A DNA stretch of 64,000 bases from Moringa oleifera (Eukaryota > Streptophyta > Magnoliopsida > Brassicales > Moringaceae): NCBI GenBank assembly GCA_021397835.1, contig JAJFZO010000064.1, positions 124,001 through 188,000 of the forward strand, written 5' to 3'. The position numbers were made by a program, and so were the translations under genes. Position 1 is the stretch's first letter, and every line of letters begins with the position of its first letter. The notes below the pieces were generated by a model. The model saw nothing but the letters and a program-made list of their open reading frames with translations. It was not told where the DNA came from and made no database searches. This document shows positions 39,569-49,854 of this stretch, in pieces.

Positions 39569-42500
39569 ATCCTTAGCTTTAGTATGATTAAGCTTCAAGT
39601 TGGTTTTAATAGTGGTCTAGAGAACTTTTCATCCTTGGAGTCTTGTTGCTTTGAGCAGACTGAGGATGTATTTCCTTTGGTTCATAAAGACACTTTCTCT
39701 AGATCTTGCAAATTCCATTGCGAAGAAGTATTTTAATGCTCCCAGATCTTTGATCTCTAAGTTTTTTGCCATATTTCTTCTCAACCTTGTAAGTTCTTGA
39801 AGATCATCACCTATTAGGATTATGTCATCCACACTGGACAATAAGAATTACAATTTTACCTTTTTCAGAATGCTTGTAGAACATAGTTTGATAAGCTTGC
39901 CTCTGTTGATGACCATAACTTTTTATGTCATTTTCAAAGCATTCAAACCACGTTCTTGGAGATTATTTCAGGCCATATAGTTATTTCTTGAGCTTGCAAA
40001 CTTTATCTTGACCAACAACATCTTCGAAACCTAGTAGTATATTCATGAACACTTCTTCTTCTAAATTGCCATTGAGATAAGCGTTCTTGACATCTAGCTG
40101 ATTTGAAGGCCAGTTGTAAATAGCTGCAAAGGACAATACTACTAGAATGGAGTTTATCTTGGCAATTGGTTCAACGGTTTCTTAATAGTTAACCCCATAT
40201 ATCTAGGTAAACATTTAGTTATAAGCCCGGCTTTGTATCTTTCTATTCTACCATCTGTCAATACTCATTGGCATCCAACTGTCTTTTGGCCGCTGGGCAA
40301 TTCATAATCTCCCATGTTCCACTTTTTCTCAGAGCATTAATCTCTTTCATCACTATTGATTTTTAGGATCATCAAGTGCCTCTTGATGTTTCTTTGAACA
40401 AACAAGTTAGAGAGTTCGGATATAATAGCTCTATGAGTTTTGGGTAGTTTCCCGTATGATAGATATTTAGAATGGGATGATTGGTACAAGAATGGGATCT
40501 TTGCTAATGCCATAGGAATATCAAGGTCAAGGGCTTCTTGAATAGGTGGCTTATTAGAAACAGAAATATCATTAGGTGGGGAAGATTCTTGATTACTTCA
40601 ACGACTTATTGCTCGGGGCATCAAATTGATCTTGTGCTTGCTGTTTACTCTTTTGAGGAAACTCTCTCTTTGTACAGGCATGAAGCTCTGACTTACATCC
40701 CTTGGGAACTGGAAGTAGTATTTCTTCCCCATCGAATATTCAACAATACTTGGCAAAATAGCATTAGGTAGGCTAGTATCCCTTTCATTTAAAACTTTCA
40801 AGTCCTTTGAGAAAGCATTTTCACAATCCATAATTTTAGGCAGAGGAGCAGGAATAATGTCCCAAAAATTTTCTTCCCCTCTTTGTTTCTCGCGAAGAAA
40901 ATTCTTCTGAAAATATGGTTGATGTCTAAGAAAAAGTGCATCAATAAAGACAATAATTTGGTTGGTTTTAGGTTTGAGATATTTATACCTTTTTTATTTG
41001 GAGCATAGCTAATAAAACCATATTTTTTCAGTCAGTGGATCAAGCTTTGACCTCTCCTTACTAGATAAGTTAATATAAAAAGTGCATCAAAAAATGTTTA
41101 GGGAAATATCAGACCGAATGCATGTCTTAGGAAAACTATTTTTAAGACATTCAAGGGTTTACTATAGTTGAGAAAGGAGTGGACATCTAATTGATTAAAT
41201 AGGTTGATATTAAAACAACTTCACCCCAAAGATAATTTGGGACATTCATTGAGAACCTGATGACGTGCAACTTTAGTAAGTGTCTGTTTTTACTCTCAGC
41301 AATACCATTTTGTTGAGGTTTATCAACACAAGCAGATAACGTTTTTTGAAATATTGAGATCCATTGTCAGTATGAAGAATGCCAATTTAGTTTGAAATTT
41401 AGTTTTCACCATCAAATGAAAATTTTTAAATGAGTTCTCAACTTCAGTCTTTTCACTCATCAAATAGACCCAACATAAACGAGTATGATCGTCAATGAAA
41501 GTTACTGACCATTTTTTTTTCCAGAAAAAGTTTTGATCCTCGTCCCAAACATCACTATGAATCAAGTAAAAAAGTTTTGAGGTTTAATAAGGGCTTGAAG
41601 GATAAATAGTTTTGTGACTTGTAAATGAAATGCAATTTTCACAATGAAATTTAGAACAATCCAAACCACGAAATAAGTTTGGAAATAGTTTTTTAAGATG
41701 AGGAAAACTAGGATGCCCTAATCTACAATGCCAAAGCATAATTTAATCCTTAATAGGGATATAACTGATACTATTTAAACCTTGAGCTTCTTTATTCTTA
41801 AAGTCTTCATCCTCAAAAAGTAGAGACCATCTATCAATGGAGCACTTCCAATCGTCTTGTCTTGAAAGGCATAATGAGATCTAGAAAAGATGACATAACA
41901 ATTAGAGTTTTTGGATGGTTTTCTGACTGATAAGAGGTTACATACATACTTAGGAACATGAAGTACAGACCTTGGGGGCTTTAGGTAGATTTATCAAACC
42001 TTTGTCTGTTGTGGGAGAATACGAATCATCTGCTGACAAGCTTTTTTATGACCAGAAAAGGATTATAGGTATGAAACAAACGTGAAACACTTGTCATATG
42101 ATTAAAGGTTCTTGAATAAATGATCCAAGGAGTGGAATAAGGAAAATAACATGATAGAGAGTTTGATTTACTACCTGTTTGAGCAAGAGAAGTATTAGGA
42201 GTGCGCAACAAGTCTGAGTTGGATTCAGCAGCTTTATAAGATGATCCATCTGCCCTTTGCTAAAGTTGTGTTTTAGGTGAAAGCAGTTTAGGAGCTGTTA
42301 AGTTTTTTTTTTTTTTTTTTTCTCTCCTCCAAAAAGGGTTTAGAAGAGCTCTAATACGATATCAGAGAATATGGAGAAAAAGATTGTATTGTATGTCACA
42401 CTTCTTGGTGAGGCTACAATATACAAATATGTAGGAAAGAGAGCTATTTTAGGAACAAATAATTGTAATAGTTGTGCAACATCAATGACCTTAACTACTT

Positions 42501-45407
42501 TTCTTAATTGAAGCATTGCCCCAATCTCCTCTGTTTACCCACCAAGTATTCGATTTTTATTGCTAAATATTACTCACACAATGTTCAGTCTTTATTGCTG
42601 ATATCTGTCAACCATTAATTATGGTCTTCAGTTAGATCCTAGCAGAAATGCATATGATTTTTATGGTTGCCAAGTGACTCCATTAGGCAATATACTTCAC
42701 ATGATTAATTAGTTGTGTAGATTACTTCACTATTAAAGCTTGGAACTGGCTTGATGTTGCATGCAAGAGGATCTGAACTGTTGAGTGGTCTTAGACCAAT
42801 GTATTTATGACATAATTGGTAAAAGGATTGCACCTCGTCCTTCATCTATTTGTTCTTTCTTCTCCCATTGTTTGTTGCTAAAACTGAGAAGTTGTTCATG
42901 GAAGATTAAATGATTATATAGTTGCTGCTTCTGTTCATTTAGATGGTAGTTTTATTTTGGTATTGAAACTTCAGAAACAGTAGAGCTTGAAGGTGGAAAC
43001 CCTAGTAAGGTCAATGTGTATTTTGTTGAAATGTTCAAGCTGTTGAAAAAAGGAAAGGACCTGAACCCCACAGGCCTCAATAGCCCGGGTCCAGATACAA
43101 AGGACACGAGGTTCCAGGTTTGAGCTGTTGGGGTGCAAAATAAAGCCCCTCTGCTGTTCCTGAAGGTTGTTTTGTGGGGTAGGAACTGCCTTCTTGACTT
43201 TACCATACAGCTGGGAAGATACATGAAGTGGCCCTCCTTTGGATGTTTTTTTGGTGTGTGTGTACATATAAAGGAAAGGATGTAAAGAGTTGTTTGACAA
43301 TCCAATTAATGATGTCAATGAAAAGTTAAACTTCAGGAATTTAAAGTGAATTGACCTTCAAATGGGGAAAAAAATAAAAAATCAAAAGGGACAAAAACAG
43401 TGGAGTTACTTTAGAAGTACTGTTCACAGTATTATTATTCATTGTGTTGCAATGGCAAAGTTGTTCAGGGTATTGTTTGTTAGTTGGTTGCGATGTCTTA
43501 AGGCTCTCTACATCTTCTTGGGTTCTTTTTTGGTGTCTTAAGGCGTTCTACATCTTTTTGGGTTCTTTTTTGGTGTCTTAAGGCTTTCTACATCTTCTTG
43601 GGTTCTTTTTATTATATTATTTTGGATGGTTGGGATTGTTTTGTAAGGCCTACGGGTTAACTGTTATTTACAGTTTTAGTTATTTTTTCTTATAAATCGA
43701 GGCATAGACAAAATTCTATTGGATTCTTCCCCTTCATAATTTAAAACTATATATTATTTGATTTTAAATTCTTGTAATAACATTAGCATATTGCTTGAGT
43801 TTGCACCAAAAAGAGGTCTAGCCTTCTCCATGGAACAAACCTTCTAGTGGTGAATTGAAGTACACGTTACTGGTTATCTCATCTTTCTGTAGTCAAATAA
43901 TTTAGTATGATACTTTTGATTTTCCTTTTTCTGCCTTGTCATCGAATTTTCCTGTTTGTACAATATGCAAGAAATGCACTTGTCCACAGTGATTTATGTT
44001 ATGCTTTTGTAACTAAAAATGGGAAGAATAAGAAAATACTTTATTGTAATGCCTTTTCCTGCTCTGTACTAATAATTCTTGGTGCAGGGAAATGCTGCAT
44101 TTAAGGGGAGGCAGTGGAATAAAGCTGTAAATTACTATAGTGAAGCTATTAAATTGAATCGGATGAATGCAACTTATTATTGCAACCGAGCAGCAGCTTA
44201 CTTGGAACTAGGCTGGTAACGTACTCTCTGATTTTTATCAGTTCAATTTTATCACATTGTGTTCGATCAAAGGGTTCCCTCTACCAACTGAATTTACTTC
44301 TTGTAGCTTCCAAGAAGCTGAAGAGGATTGTAGCAAGGCATTGTCACTAGATAAAAAGGTGAGGAATGCAAATCATTCTTCTCCTATTCGGTGCACACCC
44401 TCCTAATTCTTTGGTTTGTTAGTATTCAGCGAGTGCTGTGTGCCAAGATAGAGGCAAAAGGGATATAAGATTATCTTATTGAATCAAAGCTCATCTTTAC
44501 TAGAAAAGAAACAATTCTATTAGATTTTGCTGTATGACTTAAAGTTTAGGTACATCAGAATGATACAAAAATTCAAGAAATCAATTCTCAGAAATTCAAT
44601 ATTTAAAAATTAATTGATAAGAAGTTAAACTCTCAGAAATGAGCATCTCTTTATAAAAAATGTGAAATTAAATGATTTATATCCAATATGACTGGCAGAT
44701 AAATTGCAAAATTCCTAATTTCTCTATTTTAGGTTTTTTTGTGCAGTTAAGCTCTCAAAATGTTGGAATTTTGTACATTGAATGAATTCATACTCATACA
44801 TGTTCATTTCATAATTTGTTTGCAGAATGTGAAGGCATATTTGAGACGTGGAACTGCTAGAGAATCTCTACTCCGTTATAAGGATTCTGCTGAAGGTGAG
44901 AATCTTAATTTAACACCTTTCTAAGTGTGTTCTTCTGTTTGAGCCATTGTCTTGGTTTAATTATCTTTCATATCTGCCGCCCTAGTCTTCTGCTTCCCAG
45001 ATTCACGAATTACTAAATTAGTGCTAATGAATTACTGGAGCCTGTCCCTATCTCTCCTGTATTTGCTTACAGCCTCTGTTTCAATGTGGAATTGAAAAGG
45101 TGAATAGTTTCAGCACTTAAAAATGTTTCGGACCTTGAACTGTTTGGATTTTAGTCAGGCCAGGCATTTTTATCTAAGTATGCCAATGGCAGTTGCAAAA
45201 AGCATACTGGACAGTCTTTTAAAATTACACTAGCGGTCTATTACATATACTATCGTATGCTCTTTCTACATATACTGTGGTCTGCTCTTTCCTCACAAAT
45301 TATGTCTGCCCCTTCCATTGGTAGATTTCAAGCATGCTCTTGTCCTTGAGCCACGTAATAAGGTGGCTAATGAAGCTGAGAAAAGACTGAGAAAACTGAT
45401 GAGTTGA
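31942..45407 (+). CDS. OM64: OM64/TOC64-type outer-membrane receptor: amidase-like plus TPR
   Basis: Thirteen exons: 31942-32189, 32427-32579, 32678-32802, 32939-33064, 33561-33743, 33887-34031, 37086-37254, 37501-37635, 37753-37953, 44088-44215, 44307-44358, 44826-44895 and 45325-45407. They total 1818 bases and 605 residues. OM64 is the mitochondrial paralogue of TOC64, an outer-membrane receptor whose TPR domain docks chaperone-bound precursor proteins. The N-terminus has a membrane anchor (residues about 15-33, NPKVWVVIGLGVAGIIVL) followed by RRRRR. An amidase-like domain covers about 70-470, and three TPRs cover 496-605. The amidase looks inactive: the catalytic Lys position is Asp81 (AIDDK) and the nucleophile Ser position is Gly182 (GTDTTGGVRNPA), although GGSSSGSA is kept. 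The N-terminus resembles Arabidopsis OM64 more than chloroplast TOC64 as I recall them. Intron 9 (6.1 kb) separates amidase from TPR and holds a copia element. Confidence 0.95.
38582..38860 (-). repeat. 3' LTR of the antisense copia element
   Basis: Shares ATATCAGAGAATxTGGAGAA, AAAGATTGTATTGTATxTCA, ACTTCTTGGTGAGG and AATAATTGTAATAGTTGT with the 42359-42610 copy. It is somewhat longer because of internal partial duplications of an ATATT-rich segment. The right boundary is approximate. The LTRs differ at many positions, so the insertion is not recent. Confidence 0.75.
39521..39565. repeat. (AT)22 microsatellite inside the copia pol relic
   Basis: About 22 uninterrupted AT units lie between the RNase H and reverse-transcriptase relics of the copia element. 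Confidence 0.95.
42359..42610 (-). repeat. 5' LTR of the antisense copia element
   Basis: About 252 bases, similar along its length to 38582-38860. On the minus strand it begins TGACAGATATCAGCAATAAA and ends near ATTCTCTGATAT. It is followed by TCGTATTAGAGC (plus-strand 42348-42359), which matches 10 of 12 bases of the initiator-Met-tRNA primer-binding site usual for plant copia elements. Confidence 0.8.
42975..43117 (+). other. Exon-like island in OM64 intron 9, unknown origin
   Basis: A GC-richer, codon-like open stretch in one frame reads TVELEGGNPSKVNVYFVEMF, then KLLKKGKDLNPTGLNSPG. It is bounded by an acceptor-like TTCAG ending at 42974 and a donor-like GTTTGAG at 43118. Inserted into OM64 between exons 9 and 10 it would read Lys-Gln-stop, so it is not a normal OM64 exon. 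I do not recognise the peptide. It may be a captured gene fragment, part of another transposon, or chance. Confidence 0.3.
43492..43611 (+). repeat. 40-bp minisatellite, three copies, in OM64 intron 9
   Basis: Three head-to-tail copies start at 43492, 43532 and 43572. Each has the form GxTGTCTTAAGGC, TxTACATCTTCTTGGG, TTCTTTTTT, with one to three differences between copies. Confidence 0.92.
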
Positions 45408-47088
45408 TCATGACATGATATATTGATAAATGAGGATCTGATGAATGGTGTAGCATTCTTCTTCCAAGGTCGAGCATTCATTGGATTAAATAAATGCGAA
45501 TGAGGTGAAGCTGTCTTTGGGCCTCTGTCACCTTTCTTTCCTTGTCAAATGATTTGTGCATATTGCTCATGTAATCAATCTCTGTTTGACTAGTGTTGGC
45601 AAACATTGCAACAGTTTTGTACTACCAGTCCCCGACTGGACACCCTCTTGCCCAAAGAGACAATGAAAAGTCCATGGAGAGAAAGAGAAGTAACAGTTAT
45701 GGTAATTGTCTTTAGTGTTGAAGAGAAGAAAACTATGGAAACTCACAGAAGTAGGGAGTTATTTTCTGTTGTATATCCTCAAGAAGCATGTGGTAGATTC
45801 AAAAATATTTACTGCTGAGGATTATGCCTGTGTTTTTCCACAAAAATATCGGGCTGGCTCAGAAATAATATTCAGTGAAGCAATGTGTCTGTGTGGATGG
45901 GCATGCTTGCTGGTGTCTGGATGTATGTCCCTATTTTACATTGCAGAATTGAAGGATGTGCACACATTACAAATTTACACCTCTAACTACAATTTGTGTG
46001 AATATCTAAATGAATACTGAATCTGATCAAAGATGTTATTTTACCAAATAGTTTTTCTGATTGGTCATTTTATTTCGGTTTAGTCATTAAATGGGTTGGA
46101 CTCTTGTGTGCAATTTGTGCCATGTGTGTATATGTATGCATCAGTGTATATGCAGGCCATTAACTTGATTAATGAGGTATGTTGCTAGTTTATTGTCTTA
46201 TTTAATATATTTATTTATAAAAATGAGATTAGAAAAATATCTTTTTTTAAGAAAAGAAAAAGGGATCATTAATGACTGGAAAGGCTGAAAAGAAAATATG
46301 CATGATTATTTTCGAAGTTGCAAGTGAAATGGATTTGATGCTTTCTTCAAATTGTGAGACAAATGTCAAATGATTGCATTTTTGTGGGCAAAAACCCCAA
46401 TCAAAGTCTGTTGCTTTTTGCAACTTTTGTCTTCCTGAAGTAACACAGTCCTCTGTTTTCTCCTCTTAAGGAAAACTGCAGAGAACAAAACATACCTTGA
46501 AGGTTATCTCATGATTTCCTTGATGTGATTTTTGTGGTTTACTACCATGTAGATTTTTTCCTTACGGATCAGGGGATTGCAAAAGTGTTCTCCTGTACAA
46601 AAGACCAAAGAAATTCGGAGTTTACCTTTCCTAATGGCATAAAAGTGACAGACGTGCACTACCTGTACATTGAAATAGCCAATAATACATAATGAAAGTA
46701 AATCTTCCGTGTCTTTCGATAACATCTCACCAACCTATTCTGTTTGTTCCACTATTTCTAGTGTCAAGAGCTCATCAATCTTCTGCAAATCTGGCTGAGT
46801 GATATTCTGTTTCATGGAGTGCTTTAGTTCTGTTCCATCATTGGCAAAAAGACCAGAGGTTTTCCAGAGAAGAAAGAGGCCTTAGAGGAGAGCAGGGAAG
46901 CTCCTCTTGCACCCATCTCCTCTTTCCCATCGTGGATTTATCCCCAAATTCAACATAGCTAAAGGTGCTGATTCATTTATAAATGAAGATAAAGCAAGAC
47001 ACCCCAAGTTTAAATTTAGATTACTATTTACAGCATATATTCTGACTCAGGTTGGCTAATGACTTCTTGCTGTCCTGATGTTCCCTTA
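45408..47088. other. Intergenic region between convergent OM64 and the PSKR-like gene
   Basis: Contains the OM64 3' UTR and the 3' flank of the minus-strand receptor-like gene. Open frames here are short and show no family features. I looked on the minus strand just below 47089 for a kinase remnant and saw none. Confidence 0.5.
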
Positions 47089-49182
47089 TTATGCCTCTGG
47101 AAACACCCGGCCAGACATGAAGCAGAATGCAACGGTGACAACGAAGCTGACAACGAAGCCAGTTATTGCACCAAACCCGAATTGCAACCCAAAAATGCTT
47201 GTTTGCTCAGACGGAGACTCACCAAGAGGAGTTTGTTTAGCCTGGCAAGGAGCGAGGTCTCCACCACAAAGGCCTTCATTCCCTTCAAAGCTTGAATGTG
47301 GAAACGTCATAAACTGTCCTGCAGTAGGGATCTCCCCATCAAGTTGATTATATGCCACATTGAACTTAGACAGGAAACTGAGCTTTGTCAGTGACTGAGG
47401 TATCCTCCCGGATAGTTTGTTGTGGGACAAATCCAGAACCTCCAAGCTTGTCATTCCTGATAAACTATCAGGTATTGGTCCTGATAGCTGGTTCTCTTTC
47501 AAATTCAACACATGAAGATTTCTTAGATTCCCGAAACTCGTCCAGATTTCTCCTTCAAGGTTATTGTAACTCAGGTCCAGAGTTGGCGGAAAGCTCCAAC
47601 TTTGCTTATATTTATAGGTTCTTCCATCTGCCTGAGTGCTGAACAATGGTAGTCCCTGGAAAGCTCCATCCAGGTAGACGTTCATGTCAATTAGACCGTT
47701 TAGTTCGGTTAATTGTTGTGGTATTTCACCAATGAATGAGTTGTTGGATAAATCTAGGTAAAATAGGAACTTAAACCCCTGGAACCAAAAAGGAATTGTT
47801 CCACTAAGCTGATTCCAGGATAGATCCAAGAACTGCAATATGTTGCTCTCACGCAACCATCGTGGAATCTGACCTGTGAGCCCACAAAAGGCAATGCTGA
47901 GCACCTTGAGGTTTCTGAACTGAAAATTCACATCACTTGGCATTTGTTCATCATGAAAGTTCTCACTAAGAATCAGCGTACTCAAGTTCTTGCAATGTAC
48001 AAGTGTGGCAAGTGCTGCTGATATGTTGACTAGGTTGGTTTTGGAGAGAGAAAGGAATTTCAAGCTTCGGAGATTCTTGAACTTGAACGAAAGCTGATCG
48101 TTGAGCTTGTTGCGTCCAAGATTCAGGGTGTTCAAGTTTTGGCAAGAGAATAAACTATCCGGGATAGGACCATGGAAATTGTTAGACCCAAGATGGAGGA
48201 AACTGAGATGAAGCATTGCAGAACAATTCAGATTGATTGGACCTTTCAGGGAGTTGTTGTGCAAATCAAGTGTGGATAAGGTGGGGGAGTTCACCAAGGA
48301 AGGCGGCAAAAAGCCTGTGAAGCTATTAGAACTTGAGGAAAATTGCTCCAGCTTTTCAAGCCTCCTGAAAACATCTGGAACAACTCCTGAGAAAAAGTTA
48401 TTGGAGATATCCAATTCAACAAGGTTTGTGAGATTACCAATTCCATCACCTAGTGGACCGGAAAAGCCATTGTTGTCAAGGTGCAACACTATGAGGTTTT
48501 GCAGCTGGAAGAGACTATCAGGCAAATTTCCAGCCAGATTGTTCTCGCTAAGAAAGAGGCGCTGTAGAGAAGTACAATCTGCTAGATTTTCTGAAATTTC
48601 TCCGGAGAAGTAGTTATTCTTCAGATCAAGATCCTGAATGTGTGGAGAGTTTCTGCAAAGAGTTGCATCTACAGAACCGATGAAATTATTCTGTGAAATA
48701 TTAATATGCCTGATGGAGGGTAAATAAGTATCCCTTGGGATTAAACCAACAAAATTGTTGTCACTCAAATCTAGGATCTCCAGATTCTGCAATCGGAACA
48801 AGTTTGCAGGAAGGGCGCCGCTAAGGAAGTTGTGGGAGAGGTTCAGGATTTTAAGCTGATCCAACTCTGCCAAGAAATCACAGGCACTTCCTGTCAGTTT
48901 CATGCTGCCAAGTTCCAGTCCAGTAACCCGTTTGCTCGAAACACTAGAATCATCACATGTGACGCCAGTCCAAGAGCAACAATCAGTAGTTGAGCTATTA
49001 GACCACATACTCTCCGATCGTAAGCAACTTGAGAAACCATCCAAGGCCATCAAGTCACTTTTATTGCATTCCAGAGCCTGAAGTGTGGGGATCCAGGCCT
49101 GGAAACTGAGCAGTAAGAAAAGAAAGGTGAAACAGAAGCCTGAGATACTCATTTTACACAGGTACCAAATGAATGATGACAA
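47089..49182 (-). CDS. Phytosulfokine-receptor-like LRR receptor-like protein without kinase
   Basis: A single uninterrupted frame of 697 residues. Order: signal peptide (about 11-36, FTFLFLLLSFQAW), LRR N-terminal cap with paired cysteines (TDCCSWTGVTCDD, 66-78), about 20 leucine-rich repeats (88-620), an island between repeats (about 497-532, ending SWSFPPTLDLSYNNLEG), a C-terminal cap (FEGNEGLCGGDLAPC, 632-646), one membrane helix (about 664-689), then only GRVFPEA before the stop. Architecture and phrases such as GNLRNLHVLNLKENQLSGPI and SGMTSLEVLDLSHNKLSGRI match PSKR1-type receptors, which bind sulfated peptide hormone on the island. PSKR1 continues into a kinase; this does not. It is therefore a receptor-like protein, or a truncated receptor kinase. 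The intact frame favours function. The start could be Met1 or Met11; the latter gives the cleaner signal peptide. Confidence 0.9.
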   Translation of the reverse strand: MSSFIWYLCKMSISGFCFTFLFLLLSFQAWIPTLQALECNKSDLMALDGFSSCLRSESMWSNSSTTDCCSWTGVTCDDSSVSSKRVTGLELGSMKLTGSACDFLAELDQLKILNLSHNFLSGALPANLFRLQNLEILDLSDNNFVGLIPRDTYLPSIRHINISQNNFIGSVDATLCRNSPHIQDLDLKNNYFSGEISENLADCTSLQRLFLSENNLAGNLPDSLFQLQNLIVLHLDNNGFSGPLGDGIGNLTNLVELDISNNFFSGVVPDVFRRLEKLEQFSSSSNSFTGFLPPSLVNSPTLSTLDLHNNSLKGPINLNCSAMLHLSFLHLGSNNFHGPIPDSLFSCQNLNTLNLGRNKLNDQLSFKFKNLRSLKFLSLSKTNLVNISAALATLVHCKNLSTLILSENFHDEQMPSDVNFQFRNLKVLSIAFCGLTGQIPRWLRESNILQFLDLSWNQLSGTIPFWFQGFKFLFYLDLSNNSFIGEIPQQLTELNGLIDMNVYLDGAFQGLPLFSTQADGRTYKYKQSWSFPPTLDLSYNNLEGEIWTSFGNLRNLHVLNLKENQLSGPIPDSLSGMTSLEVLDLSHNKLSGRIPQSLTKLSFLSKFNVAYNQLDGEIPTAGQFMTFPHSSFEGNEGLCGGDLAPCQAKQTPLGESPSEQTSIFGLQFGFGAITGFVVSFVVTVAFCFMSGRVFPEA

Positions 49183-49854
49183 AGAAACTAATCTGATTGA
49201 TATACCTATCTGTTAGTTTTTCTGTGACAAGCTTTCTTCTTCATTACTTTTTTCTCTGTGTGAACGGATTGGTTTCTCGAGTTCCATATGAAAATAGCTG
49301 GCCATCCTGGTCCTCTCGTTATGTGGAAGTAAGTTGCACTTGATTGAATTGAAAACGATGCCTTGCATTGTTGACTTTGTGTTCTCGGGCATTGATATGT
49401 TTGGACTTATTGGTTTATGGTCGCTTTATGATAACTTTTTATTATAAAAAAGTTAATTTTTTTATAATTTATTATATTAATATGATAAAAATAAATATAT
49501 AAAATTTTAAATATTAATTTAATTTAATTGACATATATCTATATTTGTTTGTCACTTTATTTTAATTTTTCTTTATTTTTGTATTGGACTTAGTCATTAT
49601 TTCGCAAAGGTTATCACATGTCTCTCATTTGTTGTTCATGGTGCAAAATATGGGATTCCTTTTAAGGCTCAACAATTGTAGGTGATTATCATCCCACAAT
49701 TTTGCAAACAAGGAGAAAATTCTGAAACATATGACTAACTCCTTTATTTTTTATAAAAATAATAAAAAAACTATTTAAAGTTTTTTAATATTAATTTTTC
49801 TATTGCAAGACAAAATATCTTAAGACATCAATAAAGGAAAAAAAGTTTACTATT
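49183..49854. other. Upstream region of the PSKR-like gene
   Basis: About 250 bases of moderately complex sequence precede the start codon and probably include the 5' UTR and core promoter of the minus-strand gene. Beyond 49430 the DNA is AT-rich with no recognisable gene. Confidence 0.4.

Larger units (their letters stand above)
38582..42610 (-). mobile_element. Ty1/copia LTR retrotransposon, antisense in OM64 intron 9, gag missing
   Basis: Two similar direct LTRs flank minus-strand pol remnants in copia order. From the 5' LTR (right side): a protease relic (PWIIYSRTFNHMTSVSRLF at about 42080-42130), a GAG pre-integrase relic around 41640-41720, an integrase core (VTFIDDHTRLCWVYLMSEKT at about 41460-41520), reverse transcriptase (NQLDVKNAYLNGNLEEEVFM around 40050-40110; VDDIILIGDDLQELTRLRR at 39780-39840) and RNase H (VEIYTDADWVSS at about 39310-39345). 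Only about 150 bases separate the 5' LTR from the protease relic, so gag is absent. The reading frame is broken by stops and frameshifts, and the protease DSG motif is YSR. A (TA)n tract interrupts pol. The element is dead and is removed by splicing. Confidence 0.9.

Noticed and set aside
38572..42620. Target-site duplication of the copia element.
   Set aside because: Bases next to the two LTR ends do not give a convincing 5-bp match; the ends are too decayed.
42952..43318. Two overlapping minus-strand open frames of 115-117 residues in OM64 intron 9.
   Set aside because: No recognisable composition or domain. They are shadows of the GC-richer island on the other strand.
46000..47088. Kinase remnant downstream of the PSKR-like gene.
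   Set aside because: No glycine loop, HRD or DFG-like string could be read on the minus strand.
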